64,000 nt of DNA from Thermoanaerobaculum sp. (GCA_021154885.1 JAJKHS010000077.1:62001-126000), one strand, 5' to 3'. Numbered from the stretch's first letter, positions 1-8,041 are shown. Numbers and translations are program-made. Notes: generated by a model from the letters alone, not told the origin.

Positions 1-209
1 TGGTGCCCCACCTCTACGCCTGGAAGAGCGCCAAGTGGGCGAACGGCGTCGAGCTCCTCTCCGCGGACCAGCGCGGCTTCTGGGAGGAGAACGGCTACCA
101 CACCTACGGCGATCCCTGGCAGGAGGAGCGCTTCAGCTCGCAGGAGACCCGCGAAGCCTACCAGGTGCGCCGGCGGGCGAAGGAGTTGGGGATCGTGCCG
201 GAAGAGTAG
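1..209 (+). CDS. Sulfite-oxidase-like molybdopterin oxidoreductase, C-terminal fragment
   Basis: Only the last 68 codons are in the window; the gene enters from the left in frame and stops at 207-209. The visible tail has the pattern [11 protein letters not shown], then [15 protein letters not shown], which I recognise from the C-terminus of YedY/YuiH-type (COG2041) sulfite-oxidase-like enzymes that carry a mononuclear molybdopterin cofactor. In that family the WKSAKW and GYHxYGDPW stretches close the catalytic domain. Substrate and location cannot be told from this piece. A palindromic repeat follows directly, and the next gene is convergent. Confidence 0.8.
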   Translation, partial: VPHLYAWKSAKWANGVELLSADQRGFWEENGYHTYGDPWQEERFSSQETREAYQVRRRAKELGIVPEE

Positions 210-221
210 GGGGCTACGAAA

Positions 222-366
222 GTCGAAGCCAGGGAAAACAGGGACGCCAGGGACAGCAGGGACGATAAGATTCCGGTCTCGGTATACTCTTCGTGTCCCT
301 GCTGTCCTTGCAGTCCCTGGAGTCCCTGTTTTCCTGCACCGAAGCTGCCTATGGCGCAGGCCCTAG
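222..366. repeat. Interspersed palindromic element, GTCCC family, copy 1
   Basis: The left arm (about 230-264) carries GGGAC steps about every 9 bases; the right arm (about 292-335) carries the reverse-complement GTCCCTGnn steps, with a 27-base centre. GAAAACAGGGAC on the left pairs with GTCCCTGTTTTC on the right. It lies between two convergent genes, so the transcript could fold into a long hairpin and act as a two-way terminator. Its right border reads ..GCGCAGGCCCTAGG, like copy 2. Confidence 0.75.
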
Positions 367-1190
367 GATACGGGGATCACCAGCGAGGCCACGATGGCCG
401 CCACCGTGGCCAGGATGCAGACGATGGCGCCCATCAGGTGGTTGCCGGTCTCGGGCTGGCGCGGGTCCAGCACGTAGCCGGCGAGGAAGCCCCCGGCGAA
501 GCCGCCGATGTGGGCTGCGTTGTCCACCCCCCGCCTGAGGAAACCGAAGACGATCATGTAAATGGCATAGCTCCACGCCGTCCTCCCCACCACGCCGCTG
601 CCGGTGCGCCGGCTGTAGGCCACCATGGCGCCGAGGAGGCCCAGGATCGGTGCCGAGGCTCCCACCGTCAGCAGGCCTCCCAGGTGGAGGAGCTGCGCCG
701 CGCTGCTCGCCGCGAAGCCGCAGACTGAGGAGACCGTGTACAGGGTCACCATGCGGCCGGGGCCGTAGAGCTCGGCCGTCTCCGGCGCGAGGATGCGGAT
801 CCAGTAGAGATTGAACCCGATGTGGAGCAACCCGGCGTGGAGCCAGCCGGCGGAGAGCACCGTCCACCAGCGGCCGAGGCCGAAGACCGGCAGCGCGCCG
901 CTGGCCCCGAAGCGGAGCAGGCTGGCCTGACTCGGGCCGCCCAGCGAGAACAGGCCGCCCATCTGGATGTGCTGGGGGTCGACGGCCAGCATGGCGAGAT
1001 AGAGGAAGGCATTCCCCGCGATCACCAACTGGACGAACCCCGCGTCCCGGCCGAGGTTGCGGACGACCGAGGTGAGCCCCCACATCCCGGGTCTCTTCCG
1101 CCCGCAGTTCAGGCAGACCTCGTCGTTGACCCCCACCAGCTTGCCGCAGGACGGGCAGAGCGTGGAGCCGGTGCGCCGGCGGCTGAGCAT
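363..1190 (-). CDS. Rhomboid-family intramembrane serine protease with N-terminal zinc ribbon
   Basis: 275 aa. Residues 12-29 hold two Cys pairs (CPSC at 12/15, CLNC at 26/29), a small zinc ribbon on the cytoplasmic side. From about residue 50 the protein is a multi-pass membrane protein with rhomboid signatures: HAGLLHIGFN around 118-127, the catalytic Ser179 in GASAPILG, and the catalytic His227 in DNAAHIGGF. Rhomboids cut membrane proteins within or next to a transmembrane helix; the substrate here is unknown. The gene is convergent with the oxidoreductase and ends inside the flanking palindrome. Zinc-ribbon rhomboids are common in Acidobacteriota and related phyla. Confidence 0.93.
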   Translation of the reverse strand: MLSRRRTGSTLCPSCGKLVGVNDEVCLNCGRKRPGMWGLTSVVRNLGRDAGFVQLVIAGNAFLYLAMLAVDPQHIQMGGLFSLGGPSQASLLRFGASGALPVFGLGRWWTVLSAGWLHAGLLHIGFNLYWIRILAPETAELYGPGRMVTLYTVSSVCGFAASSAAQLLHLGGLLTVGASAPILGLLGAMVAYSRRTGSGVVGRTAWSYAIYMIVFGFLRRGVDNAAHIGGFAGGFLAGYVLDPRQPETGNHLMGAIVCILATVAAIVASLVIPVS

Positions 1191-1235
1191 GGCCGGTACT
1201 CTATCCCGAACGTCCCAGCCCTTGCTCCTGGTGAT

Positions 1236-1463
1236 CTACACTGAATCGACCTGGCGGGCGGGCTCCTTCGTGTCCGGATCGCGGCGGACCGGCTCGTCCT
1301 CTCCGGGAGACTCGTCGGGATCCTCGGCGGGCGGCTGGTCGCGCGGCGATTCGTCCGGATCGTTCCAGGGCTCGTCCCGCTTGGGATGATCGACCGGCTC
1401 CCGGGGGTCGCGGTCGCGGCGGGGGTCTTGAGGGTCCCAGGGGCTGACGGTGGGTTCGGGCAA
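1236..1463 (-). CDS. Small acidic, proline-rich, probably disordered protein
   Basis: 75 aa if it starts at the TTG at 1461-1463, which has a strong GAGGAGG site eight bases upstream on the minus strand. The sequence is almost only D, E, P, R, K, S and Q, with repeated steps such as DPRRDRDPREP and DPDESP, and no hydrophobic core. It is probably an intrinsically disordered soluble protein. I do not recognise a family. The clear ribosome site is the main reason to call it; composition alone could arise from GC-rich repeats. Confidence 0.45.
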   Translation of the reverse strand: MPEPTVSPWDPQDPRRDRDPREPVDHPKRDEPWNDPDESPRDQPPAEDPDESPGEDEPVRRDPDTKEPARQVDSV

Positions 1464-1532
1464 GGCTGAATCCTCCTCGCGGGGAGGGACAGCAAGGATC
1501 GGGCCGGCCCCCTTCTTGCAGCACGGCCCCCC

Positions 1533-1946
1533 ATGAGCCCGCCCGACTCCTCCCAATGGGTCCTCCAGATCGTCTGGCTGTTCGTGCTGGCAGTGCCCAT
1601 CGCCTGCGTGGCGTGGACGGTGACGCACGAGGAGATCTTCAAGGAGCCGCGGGATTACTGTGCGGACCGCTCGCAGCACGCCCGCAGCCTCACCGTCCGC
1701 AAGTTCTTCTATCTGTTCACCTGCGAGTATTGCTTCAGCCACTACGTGACGGTCTTCTTCCTGATCCTCACCCGCTACCGGCTGCTGCTGGACGACTGGC
1801 GGGGATACCTCGTCGCCTTCTTCGGCTTGGTGGCCATCGCCAATGTCTACATGAGCGCCTTCGGCCGGCTGCGCCAGGAGGTGAAGACGCAGAAGCTGGA
1901 TGCGACGATCAAAGAGGAGACGTTGAAGGACGTCCAGTCGTCCTGA
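1533..1946 (+). CDS. Conserved hypothetical membrane protein
   Basis: 137 aa. A hydrophobic helix at about residues 9-28, a central hydrophobic stretch containing CEYCFSHYVTVFF, and another helix near 95-110, followed by a charged C-terminal tail (about 112-137). The CxxC pair within the hydrophobic centre resembles small DUF1360-like membrane proteins, but I cannot assign the family. Codon use and GC match the core genome. It is divergent from the acidic small protein and convergent with the DUF2007 gene. Confidence 0.7.
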   Translation: MSPPDSSQWVLQIVWLFVLAVPIACVAWTVTHEEIFKEPRDYCADRSQHARSLTVRKFFYLFTCEYCFSHYVTVFFLILTRYRLLLDDWRGYLVAFFGLVAIANVYMSAFGRLRQEVKTQKLDATIKEETLKDVQSS

Positions 1947-1955
1947 GGGGCCGGT

Positions 1956-2510
1956 CTAGATTCCTTCCTCTTCTTCGACGTCCATCTCCTCGACCTCGGC
2001 CAGGACGGCGAGGGCCCGCTCGGCGTCGGCGGGGTGGACCTCGACGCGGTTCAGGGCGAGGGGGGTGTTGGTGAGCAGGCTGACCGGCGGCAGGCGCTCC
2101 TCCAGGACACAGGCGTCGATCCCCTCGGATTCCAGCAGGGTGCGGGCCAGGTGGGCCTCCCAGGGGGTGGCGAAACGGCCCACGGTGACCAGGCTCTCGG
2201 GCTCCTCGGGCTCCGGCGGCAGCCCCGAGCGCAGGTCTTCGTCGGTCACCAGGTAGATCTCCGGGATGGGCTGGCGGCTGCGCAGCAGGTCGGACGCCCG
2301 CTCGGCTTCGTCGGGGCGGACCTGGAGCTTGACTCCGCCCAGGGTGCCGGAGAGGGCTCCGTAGAGCCGGAAGAAGTGCTCGTCGGCGATCACGGCATGG
2401 ATGCCCTCGGCCTCCAGGCAGGCGCGGGCGAGCTGGGCCTGCCAGGGGGACGAGAAGGTCTCGATGGTGACCAGCCGCTCGAGGTCGAATTCGATTTCAG
2501 AGTCGGACAT
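1956..2510 (-). CDS. Protein with two DUF2007 (putative signal transducing) domains
   Basis: 184 aa made of two copies of one ~65-residue domain. Copy 1 (about 12-78) has LVTIETFSSPWQAQLARACLE and ends EAERASDLLRS; copy 2 (about 107-172) has LVTVGRFATPWEAHLARTLLE and ends DAERALAVLAE. This beta-alpha-alpha-beta pattern with 'fxxxxeAxlarxxLeaeGI' is DUF2007, called putative signal transducing protein, function unknown. The acidic tail (DVEEEEGI) is unusual. It ends the run of minus-strand genes that begins with the peptidase at 6182. Confidence 0.85.
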   Translation of the reverse strand: MSDSEIEFDLERLVTIETFSSPWQAQLARACLEAEGIHAVIADEHFFRLYGALSGTLGGVKLQVRPDEAERASDLLRSRQPIPEIYLVTDEDLRSGLPPEPEEPESLVTVGRFATPWEAHLARTLLESEGIDACVLEERLPPVSLLTNTPLALNRVEVHPADAERALAVLAEVEEMDVEEEEGI

Positions 2511-2520
2511 CCCGGCAATT

Positions 2521-2727
2521 CTAGTGGACGAGGCCGGCGGTGCGCATCAGGGCCAGCACCACCGCCAGCAGGACGGCGAAGAATACGGCCGTGGCCACGG
2601 CACCGGTGATCGCCGCACGGCGCCCGCGCAGCGCGTTGAGGGCCAGGTAGGCGCCCAGGACGCTGAGCAGGGCGAAGAAGACGAACAGGGCGAGGGGAAA
2701 CCAGAGATCGGACGATTCGGGGGACAT
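2521..2727 (-). CDS. Small two-helix membrane protein
   Basis: 68 aa with two clear transmembrane segments (about 10-32 and 42-63) joined by a basic loop NALRGRRAA. No known family. It lies 10 bases upstream of the DUF2007 gene and 6 bases downstream of the metallo-beta-lactamase gene, so it is probably co-transcribed with both. Confidence 0.7.
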   Translation of the reverse strand: MSPESSDLWFPLALFVFFALLSVLGAYLALNALRGRRAAITGAVATAVFFAVLLAVVLALMRTAGLVH

Positions 2728-2733
2728 GGCCGG

Positions 2734-4251
2734 TCACGTCTTCCGGTGTGGCCGGCGCACCCGGGGAGCGGGCTCGGCGATCGTGATCTCGACGTAGTCC
2801 GGAGTGACGGCGCACTTCTTCTCGAAGCCCTGCCACTCCGCCGCGCCGACGCTGGCGGGCTGCGGGGGGGCGCCCAAATCGGCGCGCAGCACCCGCCCTT
2901 TCGCCTTCTCCTGGAGGCGCTGGAGCAGCGGCGAGAAGGGCATGTCCCAACCCTTGGGATTCCCCCCCTTGGGCTTGTGGGCCATGGCCTCGTCCACCGG
3001 GATCATGGCCACCAGCTCCGGGTCGGTCATCAGCTCCAGTCCCCTGGCCTGAAGGGTGGCATTGTGGCTGGCGTGGTGCCCCACCTTGTAGAGGACGGTG
3101 CGGCGCAGGAGGTCCGAGACGGTGACCGGATTGCCGGGCTCCCCCTCCCGCGGCCACTGGAGGTCGAACCAGGAGAGCCAGTTGCCCACCTGGGCGTCGG
3201 CGGCGAAGAGGAGCACCTTGCCGCTCCCCACCAGCTCGATGGCCAGGGCCAGGCTGGTGTTGTTGGTGTCGCTGTCGAGCTGCAGCCCGAGCTGGCCCGC
3301 CGAGCCCAGCCAGTCGGTGTCGATCCGCCTCCAGGCCAGGTCCTTCTCGCCAGGCTGACCGGCGACGCCGAAGTAGCTCTCCTGATAGAACGAGTCCTGG
3401 CGGGCCGTCTCCACGGGGACCCGGAAGGTCTTGTCGAACGGGAAGCTCAGCTTCTTGAGCTCCTCCTCCTCCGGCGCCAGGGCGGGGCCGGCCTTCGCGG
3501 CCTCCGCGGCGGCCAACGCCGCCACGAAGAAGGAGGTCTCCGGAGCGAGGGCCATCCGCTGCTCGTAGACCTCGCCCGCGCTCGTGGGGTTCGAACGCCG
3601 CAGCAGGGTCTCGTCCCGCGGCGGACCGAGGACGTAGACGCGGACGCCGTCCACTCCGGGCAGCTCCGGCCGGTCGCCAGGGTGCCAGTAGCGCGGCGGG
3701 TTCCCCCGTCCGAGAACGTACGCCATCGCCTGCTGAATGGCCGACGGGCGGCCGTCCGCCCCCAGCTCGCCGAAGAACCCGAGGACCGCTTCGAGGTTTC
3801 CGGCGCCGTCCTCGTCGCCGCCCAGCCGCAGCCCCTGCGCCGCCGCGTGGAGAGCGCGCACCGCACCCTCCCGCCGGGCTCGCAGGCGGTTGGCCGTGGC
3901 GTCGTTCGGGTCCTCCGTCCAGGCCACCCAGACCTGGCCGATCTCGATCTGATCGAAGATCTCCTTCGCCTGCTGGAATCCCGACAGGTGGTCCCAGTGC
4001 TGATGGGTGGCCACCAGCACGTCGATCCGCCCGCCGGTGGCGTCGCGGAGGCTCGCCGCCACCTTCTTCATCTTCGTTGCCGCGTCCTCGGTGCCCAGCA
4101 GGACCCCGCAGTCGATGAGCACGTAGCACGGCCGCTGGCCGGGGCGGGAGGGAAAAGCCAGCAGGAAGCAGTCGCCCAGCCCCTGCCGGTACATGCGCAC
4201 CTTGACGCCCACCGCCGGCGCGGTCATCGGCGCAGTCACGGGATCGGTCAT
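2734..4251 (-). CDS. Metallo-beta-lactamase-fold hydrolase
   Basis: 505 aa. The N-terminal stretch YRQGLGDCFLLAF then YVLIDCG is the opening of ComEC-like MBL proteins. The metal-binding motif THQHWDH follows, with His83, His85, Asp87 and His88. A distal histidine pair is seen in VGHHASHNAT. There is no signal peptide, so it should be cytoplasmic. The ATG at 4249-4251 overlaps the stop of the upstream peptidase gene as ATGA, so translation is probably coupled. MBL proteins of this kind occur in many conflict and processing operons; substrate unknown. It could be a nuclease, phosphodiesterase or peptide-related hydrolase. Confidence 0.85.
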   Translation of the reverse strand: MTDPVTAPMTAPAVGVKVRMYRQGLGDCFLLAFPSRPGQRPCYVLIDCGVLLGTEDAATKMKKVAASLRDATGGRIDVLVATHQHWDHLSGFQQAKEIFDQIEIGQVWVAWTEDPNDATANRLRARREGAVRALHAAAQGLRLGGDEDGAGNLEAVLGFFGELGADGRPSAIQQAMAYVLGRGNPPRYWHPGDRPELPGVDGVRVYVLGPPRDETLLRRSNPTSAGEVYEQRMALAPETSFFVAALAAAEAAKAGPALAPEEEELKKLSFPFDKTFRVPVETARQDSFYQESYFGVAGQPGEKDLAWRRIDTDWLGSAGQLGLQLDSDTNNTSLALAIELVGSGKVLLFAADAQVGNWLSWFDLQWPREGEPGNPVTVSDLLRRTVLYKVGHHASHNATLQARGLELMTDPELVAMIPVDEAMAHKPKGGNPKGWDMPFSPLLQRLQEKAKGRVLRADLGAPPQPASVGAAEWQGFEKKCAVTPDYVEITIAEPAPRVRRPHRKT

Positions 4252-6182
4252 GGCGTCTCCTCCACGGGGCGATGGAGCATGGCGAAGGGCTCGGCCGGGG
4301 CTTGCCGGCGCGGGTCGCCGAAGTAGGTGGCATGCAGCGAGCCGTCCGCCGGTCCGCCGAGGAAGGTCCGCTGGGCCTCCAGCCGGGCCGGGCTCTCGAT
4401 TCCCTTGCCGATGCAGTAGCGCACCTCGCGGCTCTCCAGGTCCACCAGCAGCGTGCAGCCGCCCCGGAACCAGAAGTCCTCCGGCGGTGGCGAATCCATG
4501 GGCTCCGTGTCGACCCTCTGCTGGAAGCCGGCGTCCAGGTAGCCGCGCCGCTTCTGGGTGACCTCGATGACGAGATCGGAGAGCGTCTGGCCGTCCGGCC
4601 CCTGCCGCCGGGCGGGCCGCACCGAGTGGACCTCGAACTTCGGCAGGCCGTTCTTCGGGCTGCGCTCGATGGAGAAGGGTGCCGTCGGCTCGATCGCCAG
4701 CCCCACCAGTCTGCCCATCGACCGGCCGTTGTCCGACAGCAGCCAGTCGTGGACCGCCCTGGCGCTCGTCTCCATGTTCTGCTGGATCTTCTGGCGATCG
4801 CTGGAGACGGACCAGTCGGGGGGGAGCCGGCGCAGGTCCTCGACGCCCGGCAGCAGCTTCCGCAGCTCGTTCACGTCGGCGTCCAGCGGCCCCGACCAGC
4901 AGAGGTTGTCCGTCGACAGGCTGCGCACCCCCTGGGGATAGATGCCGCGGCGGCGGAAGGCCTCGACGATGGCGATGCGGTAGCCGCGGTCGTCGTCGGG
5001 CACCAGGTCGCGGTCGGCGGTGACCAGGGCCCGCAGGTAGTCGCCGAAGCCGACGTCCACCGGCGGACAGTAGTCGAGGGCGCGGATGCACATGTTGAGC
5101 ACGTGGGCGGCGGTGGCCGACGCCTCCCGCGCCAGCCGGTCCACGAGGTCGGGGTGGAGGTCCCCCTGGGGGAGCACGCCGGTGCCGGAGGTCGCGATGC
5201 GCAGCAGGTCGGCAATGCGCGACTTGTAGATGGAGAGAAAGGCGTCGAACACCGCTGCCACCAGGATGGCGCCGCGGGCGTGGGGCTCGCGGGTGGCGGC
5301 GAGGTCCGCCGGCTTGGGCTCCTTCGGCCGCCACTGCTTCGTCACTTTGTCCACCTCGCCCAGGGCATCGCGCAGGGCGCCGTACTGGCCGATGGCCTCG
5401 CCGAACTGCTGGGCGAGCTGTCCCAGCAGGTTCTGGCCCGCCAGGTCGCCCCGCGTCTTGCGGATCTGGTCGCGCAGGGCCGCTGGGAAGGAGAAATGCT
5501 GGAACAATGCCACGATATCCGCGAACCCCTCATGGAGGGCCAGGCTGTCGACGTTGGTGGGCTCCACGAACCGGCGGTGCAGGCCATCGAGCAGGGCGTG
5601 GGTGGTCTCGTGCGCGACCACGTCGTGCGACAGGCAGGTGAAGACGGTGCCGCCGGGCAGGTTCCGCCCTTCGGCCGTGGCCGGGAAGTAGCCGAAGAGC
5701 AGGGCCTTCTTGCACGGGCTGTAGTAGGCGTTGGCCTCGCGCATGGCATGGGGATAGATGCGCAGCCGCCGCACGAACTGGTAGCCCTGGGCCTCCTCCG
5801 CCTGCGACCAGAGGACGCGCCGCCCCAGGGCGCGCTCGAAGTTGCGTATGGTGGTCATGGCCACGGCGTAGACCATCTGCTGATGGAACTGGGGGTCCCC
5901 CTCGGCGGGATCGAGCCCGCCCTGAGCGAGCAGGAAGCGGTCCTCCAGGTCGACCGGCGCATAGCAGCAGCCGCTGGCCGGATCGACGTCCACCACCTCC
6001 AGGTACTCCCCCACCGGTCCCGGCGTCAGGTCCTCCCAAGGCACTTGGAGGGTCATCTGGTTGATGACCGCCGTGTCGATCTGCCAGTTCAGGCTGGGAT
6101 CGAAGGCGTAGACGCGGAGGTTGCGAAACGGCGGCCGCCGCTTGGGCGGCGGCTGAATCCTGGGAGGACTGGCGTCGGGCAT
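4248..6182 (-). CDS. HExxH (gluzincin-like) zinc metallopeptidase
   Basis: 644 aa from the ATG at 6182, chosen for the CGGAGAT site upstream. The motif HETTH is at His191-Glu192-His195, and a second conserved acidic motif LHEGFAD offers Glu218 as third zinc ligand and Asp222 nearby. This arrangement is that of thermolysin-type gluzincins, although the rest is not a classical M4 enzyme. There is no signal peptide and the N-terminus is proline and arginine rich, so it is probably cytoplasmic, unlike secreted M4 proteases. The C-terminal ~150 residues look like a separate beta-rich domain. It is coupled by an ATGA overlap to the MBL gene, which suggests the two hydrolases act together. Confidence 0.8.
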   Translation of the reverse strand: MPDASPPRIQPPPKRRPPFRNLRVYAFDPSLNWQIDTAVINQMTLQVPWEDLTPGPVGEYLEVVDVDPASGCCYAPVDLEDRFLLAQGGLDPAEGDPQFHQQMVYAVAMTTIRNFERALGRRVLWSQAEEAQGYQFVRRLRIYPHAMREANAYYSPCKKALLFGYFPATAEGRNLPGGTVFTCLSHDVVAHETTHALLDGLHRRFVEPTNVDSLALHEGFADIVALFQHFSFPAALRDQIRKTRGDLAGQNLLGQLAQQFGEAIGQYGALRDALGEVDKVTKQWRPKEPKPADLAATREPHARGAILVAAVFDAFLSIYKSRIADLLRIATSGTGVLPQGDLHPDLVDRLAREASATAAHVLNMCIRALDYCPPVDVGFGDYLRALVTADRDLVPDDDRGYRIAIVEAFRRRGIYPQGVRSLSTDNLCWSGPLDADVNELRKLLPGVEDLRRLPPDWSVSSDRQKIQQNMETSARAVHDWLLSDNGRSMGRLVGLAIEPTAPFSIERSPKNGLPKFEVHSVRPARRQGPDGQTLSDLVIEVTQKRRGYLDAGFQQRVDTEPMDSPPPEDFWFRGGCTLLVDLESREVRYCIGKGIESPARLEAQRTFLGGPADGSLHATYFGDPRRQAPAEPFAMLHRPVEETP

Positions 6183-6260
6183 CGGGGGATCTCCGGGCAA
6201 CCTTACTAAGTTGCCACAACAGGGGAAAGAAAGACAGCCCCCGGAGGGAGGCGAGAGAGG

Positions 6261-6430
6261 CCTAGGAGCCCTGCGCGGCAGAAACAAGAAGCAGGGACGT
6301 AAAGGATATCAGGGACGACAAGGACCTCAAAGACACGAAGAACGATGCCAAGTCCAGTATTTTATTGTCCCTGCTGTCCTTGCAGTCCTTGATGTCCTTG
6401 CTTCTTGTTTCTGCCGCGCAGGCTCCTAGG
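6261..6430. repeat. Interspersed palindromic element, GTCCC family, copy 2
   Basis: The best-defined copy. The outer arms 6261-6293 and 6399-6430 are inverted repeats of about 32 bases (CCTAGGAGCC..GCGGCAGAAACAAGAAGCA) with one bulged base. Inside are GGGAC steps on the left and GTCCCTG/GTCCTTG steps about every 9 bases on the right, around a centre rich in A and T. The size (170 bp), palindromic ends and lack of an ORF fit a non-autonomous, MITE- or REP-like element. Confidence 0.8.
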
Positions 6431-6435
6431 TGGCG

Positions 6436-6515
6436 TTGCGGCCTGAAAGGCCGCGAGAGCCCGGCTCGACAACGCGTGGGATGTGGAAAGCTCTCGCGGG
6501 CCTTTCAGGCCGCAA
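6436..6515. repeat. Palindromic hairpin repeat upstream of hicBA
   Basis: Arms 6436-6460 and 6490-6515 are inverted repeats (TTGCGGCCTGAAAGGC.. and its complement) with one base missing on the left. The next ~180 bases hold two further short palindromes (CCCAGGG..CCCTGGG near 6536-6569 and CGGCCCGTTGGGCCG near 6579-6593). It looks like a cluster of REP-type hairpins. No gene is visible from 6431 to the hicB promoter. Confidence 0.65.
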
Positions 6516-6726
6516 GGCTTTTGTCATCTCTCCACCCAGGGCATCCGGCCTGCGGCCTCAGCCCTGGGCTCCGTTCTCCCGGCCCGTTGGGCCGAACGGG
6601 GCCCCGGGTGCCAAGGCTCCGGCTGGATCATTCTCCCGGCGCGCTAGCGTCCCCCTCTACCACCCACACAGTCTTAGGACACCACCCCCCAGAGGAGACG
6701 AGAGACGCGTAGCAGGATGGAGCCTG

Positions 6727-6732
6727 TATAAT
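6727..6732 (+). promoter_or_regulatory. Probable -10 box of the hicBA operon
   Basis: A perfect TATAAT 37 bases upstream of the proposed hicB start. No good -35 box is visible at the usual distance, so the promoter may be weak or regulated. Confidence 0.4.
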
Positions 6733-6768
6733 GCGGTCTCATGGATTCCGAAGCGAGAGGAGCCGGAT

Positions 6769-7125
6769 GTGCATGATACCGTTGAGCTTTCCGTCTATCT
6801 GATCTGCACGGTCAAACCCGAGGCCGGGGACAGGTGGGTGACTGGCTGCCCCGCGCTGGACCTTTTTTCTCAGGGCGAGACCGAGGAGGAGGCCAAGCGG
6901 TGCCTGGAAGAGGCCATCGGACTCTGGATCGAGGATTGCCTCGAGCGCGGCACGCTCGACGAGGCCTTGCAGGAGGTTGGATTTCACCGGGTCCATGCGG
7001 CAACCATCCGCTCCGGAGACGAGCACGTCAGCGCCTCTCTCCCGCGGGAGACCCCCGATACGTTCTCGGTTCATCTGACGATTCCTGCCTATCAGGCCGC
7101 GGCCCTGCTGCCGGCCCAAGCCTAG
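6769..7125 (+). CDS. hicB: HicB-family antitoxin
   Basis: 118 aa from the GTG at 6769, which has an AGAGGAG site upstream. Residues about 5-65 fit the HicB RNase-H-like partial fold: a beta strand with YLICTV, GDRWVTGCPALDLFSQGET, then an EEAKRCLEEAIGLWIE helix. HicB neutralises the HicA mRNA interferase and usually autoregulates the operon. The gene order here is hicB then hicA, the reverse of the more common order. GC is lower than in flanking core genes, consistent with acquisition. Confidence 0.8.
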   Translation: MHDTVELSVYLICTVKPEAGDRWVTGCPALDLFSQGETEEEAKRCLEEAIGLWIEDCLERGTLDEALQEVGFHRVHAATIRSGDEHVSASLPRETPDTFSVHLTIPAYQAAALLPAQA

Positions 7126-7130
7126 GTGGC

Positions 7131-7147
7131 AGACGCTTGAAGCGTCT
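7131..7147. promoter_or_regulatory. Hairpin over the hicA start codon
   Basis: AGACGCTT-G-AAGCGTCT is a perfect 8-bp inverted repeat with one central base that includes the TTG start of hicA. It could hide the start in mRNA or serve as an operator. Confidence 0.4.
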
Positions 7148-7373
7148 AAGTTGGCAGGAATTGCGGGACGTCGCCGTTCTCGCCGGCTATTCCAATCCAC
7201 GGGTCAAGGGCGACCACCTCATCATGTCCCGCCCCGGGAGTCCCCGGCCTGTCGTAATCAAGATGGACCGCGACCTTGGCGAGGACATCCTTCAAAGCAA
7301 TAAGAGAACCATGGGACTGAGCACGGACCAGTTTGAGGATCTTCTCAAGAAGGTCCGCGGTGAGAAGAAGTAG
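7137..7373 (+). CDS. hicA: HicA-family toxin (mRNA interferase)
   Basis: 78 aa from the TTG at 7137 (AGGTGG upstream). The short dsRBD-like fold is recognisable: LSWQELRDVAVLAGY, then VKGDHLIMSRPG with the catalytic-type His in the GDH/GSH position, then VVIKMDRDLGEDIL and a C-terminal helix. HicA cleaves mRNA in a ribosome-independent way. It lies 11 bases after hicB. Only the exact start is doubtful. Confidence 0.75.
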   Translation: MKRLSWQELRDVAVLAGYSNPRVKGDHLIMSRPGSPRPVVIKMDRDLGEDILQSNKRTMGLSTDQFEDLLKKVRGEKK

Positions 7374-7394
7374 GCCGAATCGACCGGCTGTGCC

Positions 7395-7447
7395 CTAGCC
7401 CTTGTAGAACCTCTCCCCCCGCCGAGCCATCTCCCGCAGCAGGCAGG
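7395..7447 (-). pseudogene. Relic of a fadB-like 3' end
   Basis: About 50 bases on the minus strand encode LLREMARRGERFYKG and stop. This matches the last residues of the complete fadB-like gene at 9682 (LLREMARKGERFYK). Upstream the similarity ends abruptly. The fragment sits between hicA and the TumE-like gene, so the TA genes lie between a relic and the full copy of the same gene end. Confidence 0.7.
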
Positions 7448-7500
7448 ATCGGATCCAGCTCGAGCCTGGCTCCGGCGAGCCGTCGTTGCGCGAGTGAGCG

Positions 7501-7713
7501 TTGGAGTGGTTGACAACGCTGCCTGGTGTTGGTACCCTCTCCAATGTGAAAGCCGTTCTGCTTGTTCGCTTGCGTATAGCTTTCACAGGCAAGGGCGATC
7601 ATAGGCACTTCGACGGCGACGAAAGTGCCTATCGGTTTACAACACCAGAACAGTTGATCGCCGATTTCCAGGGTGACATTGCGAGGTGGAACGATGAAAA
7701 CGGTGATTCTTGA
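7501..7713 (+). pseudogene. TumE-like (DUF6516) toxin, probably N-terminally truncated
   Basis: 70 aa. Only the C-terminal half matches the family: GKGDHRHFDGDESAYRF, then TPEQLIADFQGDI. TumE/DUF6516 toxins are usually around 110 aa with a conserved N-terminal beta region, which is missing here. The upstream bases do not encode it in another frame that I can see. The next gene overlaps its end, as in tumE-tumA pairs. It is either a decayed toxin or a natural short variant. Confidence 0.5.
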
Positions 7714-8041
7714 TGTCCGTACGCCCTCCGAATCGATGGATGACTTTCTCGACTCTTGGAAGACGGGCAAACCGCAGAAGGCGGCCCGCATCAGCTTCGC
7801 CACCCCAGAGTTGCTTTGGCAAGTACTGACTGCCAAGCGTTGGCAGTTGCTCAAGGCTTTGTGCGGAGCCGGTCCCGTGTCGATCCGCGAGGCCGCTCGG
7901 CGCGTCCATCGTGACGTCAAGGCCGTGCATGGCGATGTGACCGCGTTGCTCAACGCTGGCGTTCTCGATCGCGCGGAAGGCGGCGGTATCGTCTTTCCGT
8001 TCGATGCGGTGAAGGTTGAGTTTCTTTTGAAGGCGGCCTAG
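7694..8041 (+). CDS. Winged-helix antitoxin/regulator (TumA or HVO_A0114 type)
   Basis: 115 aa from the ATG at 7694, with GAGGTGG upstream. Residues about 35-110 form a winged helix: ISFATPELLWQVLTAKRWQLLKAL, SIREAARRVHRDVKAVHGDVTAL as recognition region, and LLNAGVLDRAEGGGIVFPF as wing. Proteins like this partner DUF6516 toxins. It overlaps the toxin remnant by 20 bases. The toxin seems damaged but this gene is intact, a common end state of decaying TA loci. Confidence 0.75.
   Translation: MKTVILDVRTPSESMDDFLDSWKTGKPQKAARISFATPELLWQVLTAKRWQLLKALCGAGPVSIREAARRVHRDVKAVHGDVTALLNAGVLDRAEGGGIVFPFDAVKVEFLLKAA

Noticed and set aside
7508-7531. Integron attC-like site (AGCGTT..AACGCT dyad)
   Set aside because: The arms do not match the attC core consensus, and there is no integrase or second site.
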